The translations under genes and the position numbers were made by a program. The notes under the pieces are model-generated. The model saw only the letters and a list, made by a program, of their open reading frames with translations. It was not told where the DNA came from and did not search any database. Of a DNA stretch of 7,232 bases, positions 4,194 through 7,232 are shown in pieces. Source of the stretch: Candidatus Poseidoniaceae archaeon (GTDB lineage: Archaea; Thermoplasmatota; Poseidoniia; Poseidoniales; Poseidoniaceae); the NCBI GenBank assembly GCA_028822955.1, contig JAPKCL010000086.1, forward strand, positions 1 through 7,232, written 5' to 3'. Within the stretch, counting starts at the first letter, position 1. Each line of letters opens with the position of its first letter.

Positions 4194-6644
4194 ATGGGAA
4201 TGAGCGCAAGCAACGGTAGTGAGGCCCTTGAAACTGCTCGCAAGAAGCGTGAAAACGCTGACAAAGTATCTCTTTCAGCACTTCGTTCTCAGTTCACATC
4301 GACGGCTACTTCCACCCTCGACCAAGCTACAATGACAAGTGCTCGTTTCCGTCAAGAAGAGAGGCTACGAGCCGATTTACGACGTGAGCGTCGTATCCGT
4401 CAACAAGCAATCACAGAACGTGTCGTTGCTATGCAAGAATCATTGGCCAATGATTTAGCGTTACAACATGAACTTACACTCGATTCTCTCGAAAAAGAGA
4501 TGAGAGTAGAAATGGAAAACGATTTGAGTACACTTGAAAGAGATTCACTCGCCCGAGAAGAATCCCGAATGCGTGATGAACTGGAATTACGCCTCAACCG
4601 AAAACTTGAGTCACTGCAAGACAAACTGGATGTCGAACAAGATCGCCGGCTTGAGGAACACAAATCCCAATTGAAGTCTCAAATTGAAACACAGCTTCAG
4701 GATGAGCACCGTCAACGTCTTGATATCCAAAAAGAAAGACTTGCAATGGAATACAATCAAGAATTACAACGCCGAGTTCGTGAAATTGAAGCGAACATCG
4801 AACTTGAGATGGAAGAACGATTCAAAGAAATGGAAGTTTCTGAAATCACACGACTCGAAGAGGGTCATGCAGCCCGTCTTGAAGAACGTGAAGAACAATT
4901 GCGCCGCGGTATCCGTACTCGTCTTGAGCAACAGTTACGTACTCGACTGAAGCAACGCGAAGCACGATTGAAGGCTGAATATGAACGTCGCAGTCTACGT
5001 CTTGAAGAAGATATTGCCGAGCAATTACAAATGGAACTCGAAGGACGTCTCCGTCAGGAAACCGATGATTTAGAAGAACGAATGCGAGAAGATGTTGAAT
5101 TGGCTATTGCTCGCCGACGTGATGAACTCCGAGTTGAAATCGAACAGCAATTGCAAGCAAGGCATGCCGAACGACTCTCTGAACGTAAATCTCGTCTACG
5201 TGAAAAATATGATATTACGTTCTCAAAAGCAGTTGATGACATCTCCCGCTCACTCAAATCAGATGTTGAAGCAGAACTTGAAGTTCGAATGGATGACGAA
5301 TTCAGCAGTTACCGGAATGCCCGAGAAGCTGAAATTCAAAACCGCCTTGCACGTTTCCGATATGAACGTGAAGCAGAACTTCGCGACCAACTTGAAGGTC
5401 AATATGATTCAAAGAAGGTCGACTGGTCTGAACGCTTAGAATTAGAATTCCAATCACGTGAAGCATCTGCTCGTAAAGCAATCATGTCTGAAGTCGATGC
5501 GGGTCTTCGTAACGAACGTCTTACATTCGAAACAGACCTTGACCTTCTCAAAGAAGAAACTTCACTCGAACTTGAAGTGGATATGGAAGAGCGCCTCAAT
5601 GAATTCCGAACACGGAAAGAAGAAGAAGTGGCTACTCAACTTGAACGTCAACTCGACAAGCGTGAAGAAATTATGCGTAACAAAGCTCTCATCGATGTAC
5701 GTAAGCGTGAAACACATATTCGTGCAGAAATTGAAGCACAACTTGGCCTAAAGAGAGCAGAAATCCGTACCCGCCTACAGGGCTTGAGTGAAAAGATGGA
5801 TTCATTCAAGGAAATGGCAGAGGATCAGATGCGAACTGCTATTTCAACACAAATTGAAGGTGAAATTGACACTGGTGAATTGGATATCAAAACTCGTGAA
5901 GCAGAATTCCGTGACCTCCAATCAACGGATACCCGTGCTGAAAAGCGGCAAATGTGGATGCAATCAATCTCCGGACAAAGTGCTCCTGCTGCTGGTGGTG
6001 ACATGAACCCAAGTTCTCTTGGTGCTCGACCAGACGCATTGGGTTCAAGCGGTGGCCGACAAATGCGCGGTATTCTTGGCGACCAACAACAAGCTCCCCA
6101 GGCGCGAATGGGCTTGAGTGGAATGCGAAGCCCAATGACAAGTTCAAAACCACTTGCTCCAAGCAACATACCTCTTACTAAACCTGTTAAAGCCCCTCTT
6201 GGCGCAGATTCAGCACCATCCCTGCCACAGCCGGTTCAGAAACTCGTCCGAGCACCTCTACAACCGATTGCCTCACCTGAGCCAGAAACTCAAATGGAGC
6301 AAGTGGCCGAACCAATTGCAGAATCAATCCCTGAAATGGAAACCGAACCAGTTGGTGACGAATCCCACGAAGAGGATATGTCGGCTACATTACGCCCGAT
6401 AACTACGGTACTCCAAGCTCTTGATACCCCAGCGGTCGTAAAGACAACTACGCTGACTCCTCAACTTGCTCAATTGATTCCACAGAAAAAGCGCGGTGCT
6501 GCACCTCAATCAAAGCGTGGAGATAAGCCACAAGCCGTTGAAACAACTACGCTCAAACCGGTTCGGAAGTTAACTGCGCTGAAACTGAAACCTCCAGTTC
6601 AAGTTTCATCAGAGAACGAAGAAACAGGAATGGAAGAAGAATGA
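4194..6644 (+). CDS. Large coiled-coil rod protein with disordered proline-rich tail, function unknown
   Basis: An 816-residue soluble protein with no signal peptide or membrane segment and no cysteine. Residues about 50-590 are a nearly continuous run rich in Glu, Arg, Leu, Gln and Asp with hydrophobic residues spaced 3-4 apart, as in a long coiled coil or single alpha helix; the first proline of the whole protein is P598. An IExQLQxxH..RL..K.RL pattern recurs at 164-183 and 316-335, with a weaker copy at 218-236, so the rod probably grew by internal duplication. Residues 598-816 are Pro/Ala/Ser/Gly-rich and look disordered, with short repeated motifs (KxV[KR]APL, TTTLxP) and basic patches (KKRG, SKRG, KLTALKLKP), ending in an acidic MEEE. 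I do not recognise a family; SMC proteins are unlikely because no Walker motifs or hinge are seen. A structural, cytoskeleton-like or scaffold role is inference from shape alone. The start is 4194 or the in-frame ATG at 4200; neither has a well-spaced ribosome site. The next gene begins 63 bases downstream. Confidence 0.9.
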   Translation: MGMSASNGSEALETARKKRENADKVSLSALRSQFTSTATSTLDQATMTSARFRQEERLRADLRRERRIRQQAITERVVAMQESLANDLALQHELTLDSLEKEMRVEMENDLSTLERDSLAREESRMRDELELRLNRKLESLQDKLDVEQDRRLEEHKSQLKSQIETQLQDEHRQRLDIQKERLAMEYNQELQRRVREIEANIELEMEERFKEMEVSEITRLEEGHAARLEEREEQLRRGIRTRLEQQLRTRLKQREARLKAEYERRSLRLEEDIAEQLQMELEGRLRQETDDLEERMREDVELAIARRRDELRVEIEQQLQARHAERLSERKSRLREKYDITFSKAVDDISRSLKSDVEAELEVRMDDEFSSYRNAREAEIQNRLARFRYEREAELRDQLEGQYDSKKVDWSERLELEFQSREASARKAIMSEVDAGLRNERLTFETDLDLLKEETSLELEVDMEERLNEFRTRKEEEVATQLERQLDKREEIMRNKALIDVRKRETHIRAEIEAQLGLKRAEIRTRLQGLSEKMDSFKEMAEDQMRTAISTQIEGEIDTGELDIKTREAEFRDLQSTDTRAEKRQMWMQSISGQSAPAAGGDMNPSSLGARPDALGSSGGRQMRGILGDQQQAPQARMGLSGMRSPMTSSKPLAPSNIPLTKPVKAPLGADSAPSLPQPVQKLVRAPLQPIASPEPETQMEQVAEPIAESIPEMETEPVGDESHEEDMSATLRPITTVLQALDTPAVVKTTTLTPQLAQLIPQKKRGAAPQSKRGDKPQAVETTTLKPVRKLTALKLKPPVQVSSENEETGMEEE
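6180..6560 (+). repeat. Short linear motif repeats in the tail of the coiled-coil protein
   Basis: Two motifs occur twice each. KxV[KR]APL is at residues 663-669 and 683-689 (6180-6200, 6240-6260). TTTLxP is at 751-756 and 784-789 (6444-6461, 6543-6560), where the DNA also shares the 11-mer ACAACTACGCT. They look like repeated docking motifs in a disordered region, though no partner is known. Confidence 0.5.
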
Positions 6645-6707
6645 AGTCAAAGACCGTGTGATGCCATCAAGGGCACGCTTCATATCGATTGAGGTTCTCG
6701 GATTGCT

Positions 6708-7232
6708 ATGAAGAGATTCCTTGTTCTTCTTATCGCAGCATTGATGTTACCCGTTGCTACTGTCATCCCACTCGTATCTGCTTCGAATTCAACGCTTGTT
6801 GATGCAGGTTATACTCAACAAGTCCAACCGAGTTTTGTGTATTGGAAACAAATGTACGATGGCTCTATTTTAACGGTTGATGATGTAGGAAATGTGAGCG
6901 TCAATAGTTTCGTTAATGGATATCTCATACCACAATGGCAACTTAATCTGAACGTCAGCACAAATGGTGCTCGTTTAGATGCGGCACAACAACTCGCCGT
7001 TATTTGTCACGACTCTGGCGTTTATATTGTCCATATGGATCTTCAAATTGCAAATCGAAATATTTCAACCTCAGATGCGGTGAATGATGCCGATTGGGAT
7101 AATGAAGGCGACCTTTGGCTGGCCTATTACGCAGGCCGCCGCCGTGCTGAAGAATACGATTCAGAGGGCCCAACAGGTGTCATTTCCCCTCAAATTCAAA
7201 CTGGTTTCGGTGCTTTTGAAATTCTTTCTGAT
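6708..7232 (+). CDS. Secreted protein with likely beta-propeller repeats (partial, N-terminal 175 residues)
   Basis: The frame is open from ATG 6708 to the window edge, so the C-terminus is missing. Residues 1-25 are a Sec signal peptide: MKR, a hydrophobic core (FLVLLIAALMLPVATVIPLV) and a VSA cleavage motif at 23-25 before SN. The mature part is rich in short beta-strand-like units separated by Asp/Gly/Asn turns: DGSILTVDDVGNVSV (51-65), GARLDAAQQLAVICHDSGVYIVHM (87-110) and DADWDNEGDLWLAYYAG (127-143). This pattern resembles blades of PQQ-like, NHL or WD-type beta-propellers, which act as binding scaffolds outside the cell. The fold is an inference from the repeat style; no catalytic motif can be seen in this part. 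The start is chosen because it gives a complete signal peptide. GAGG near 6691-6694 is a weak, distant ribosome site. It follows the coiled-coil gene by 63 bases on the same strand with no clear terminator, so read-through transcription is possible. Confidence 0.85.
   Translation, partial: MKRFLVLLIAALMLPVATVIPLVSASNSTLVDAGYTQQVQPSFVYWKQMYDGSILTVDDVGNVSVNSFVNGYLIPQWQLNLNVSTNGARLDAAQQLAVICHDSGVYIVHMDLQIANRNISTSDAVNDADWDNEGDLWLAYYAGRRRAEEYDSEGPTGVISPQIQTGFGAFEILSD

Noticed and set aside
4400..5599. Long Ser/Arg-rich antisense frames opposite the coiled-coil gene
   Set aside because: They are the mirror of Glu/Arg/Leu-rich codons, with no ribosome sites and no recognisable domains.
5825..6169. 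Antisense frame of 114 residues opposite the proline-rich tail
   Set aside because: It lies wholly inside a strongly supported coding region and has low-complexity composition without any start signal.
4194..6644. SMC, Rad50 or myosin-like identity for the coiled-coil protein
   Set aside because: No Walker A, Walker B or ABC signature, no hinge and no globular head are present.
1..7232. Mobile element, CRISPR array, toxin-antitoxin pair or defence system
   Set aside because: No transposase, integrase, regular direct repeats with spacers, terminal inverted repeats or recognisable defence domains are visible on either strand.

Overview
The window most resembles a planktonic archaeon of the Euryarchaeota/Thermoplasmatota type, with Marine Group II (Poseidoniales) as my best guess. 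That is inference from the archaeal-type phosphoglycolate-phosphatase N-terminus, the GAGGAG/AGGAG/GGTGAGG ribosome-binding sites, the small winged-helix and zinc-ribbon proteins typical of archaea, the moderate GC and the tight one-directional packing. No rRNA, tRNA, CRISPR array, insertion sequence or transposase is visible. No stretch longer than 300 bases lacks a gene.

Layout: the left edge holds the start of a minus-strand HAD phosphatase (1-198). A 107-base divergent intergenic region separates it from a plus-strand run of five genes. These are a P1B-type heavy-metal ATPase (306-3002), an ArsR-like winged-helix protein (3072-3572), a small protein with three zinc ribbons (3626-4018), an 816-residue proline-free coiled-coil rod with a disordered proline-rich tail (4194-6644), and a signal-peptide-bearing, probably beta-propeller, secreted protein that runs off the right edge (6708-7232).

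The first three plus-strand genes are separated by only 69 and 53 bases and could form one operon: a metal pump, a possible regulator and a metal-binding or nucleic-acid-binding accessory protein. The regulator has no cysteine and no recognisable metal site, so the link to metal control rests on position only. A 175-base gap with short dyads and a cluster of ATG codons precedes the coiled-coil gene, which may be a separate transcription unit.

The items most worth a second look are: the long coiled-coil/tail protein, which I cannot place in a named family; the ATPase, which combines a CPC ion motif with an HEAS motif in its last membrane segment and carries an insert before its actuator domain; and the triple zinc-ribbon protein. 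I found nothing that proves a new system; the functional links between genes are hypotheses.
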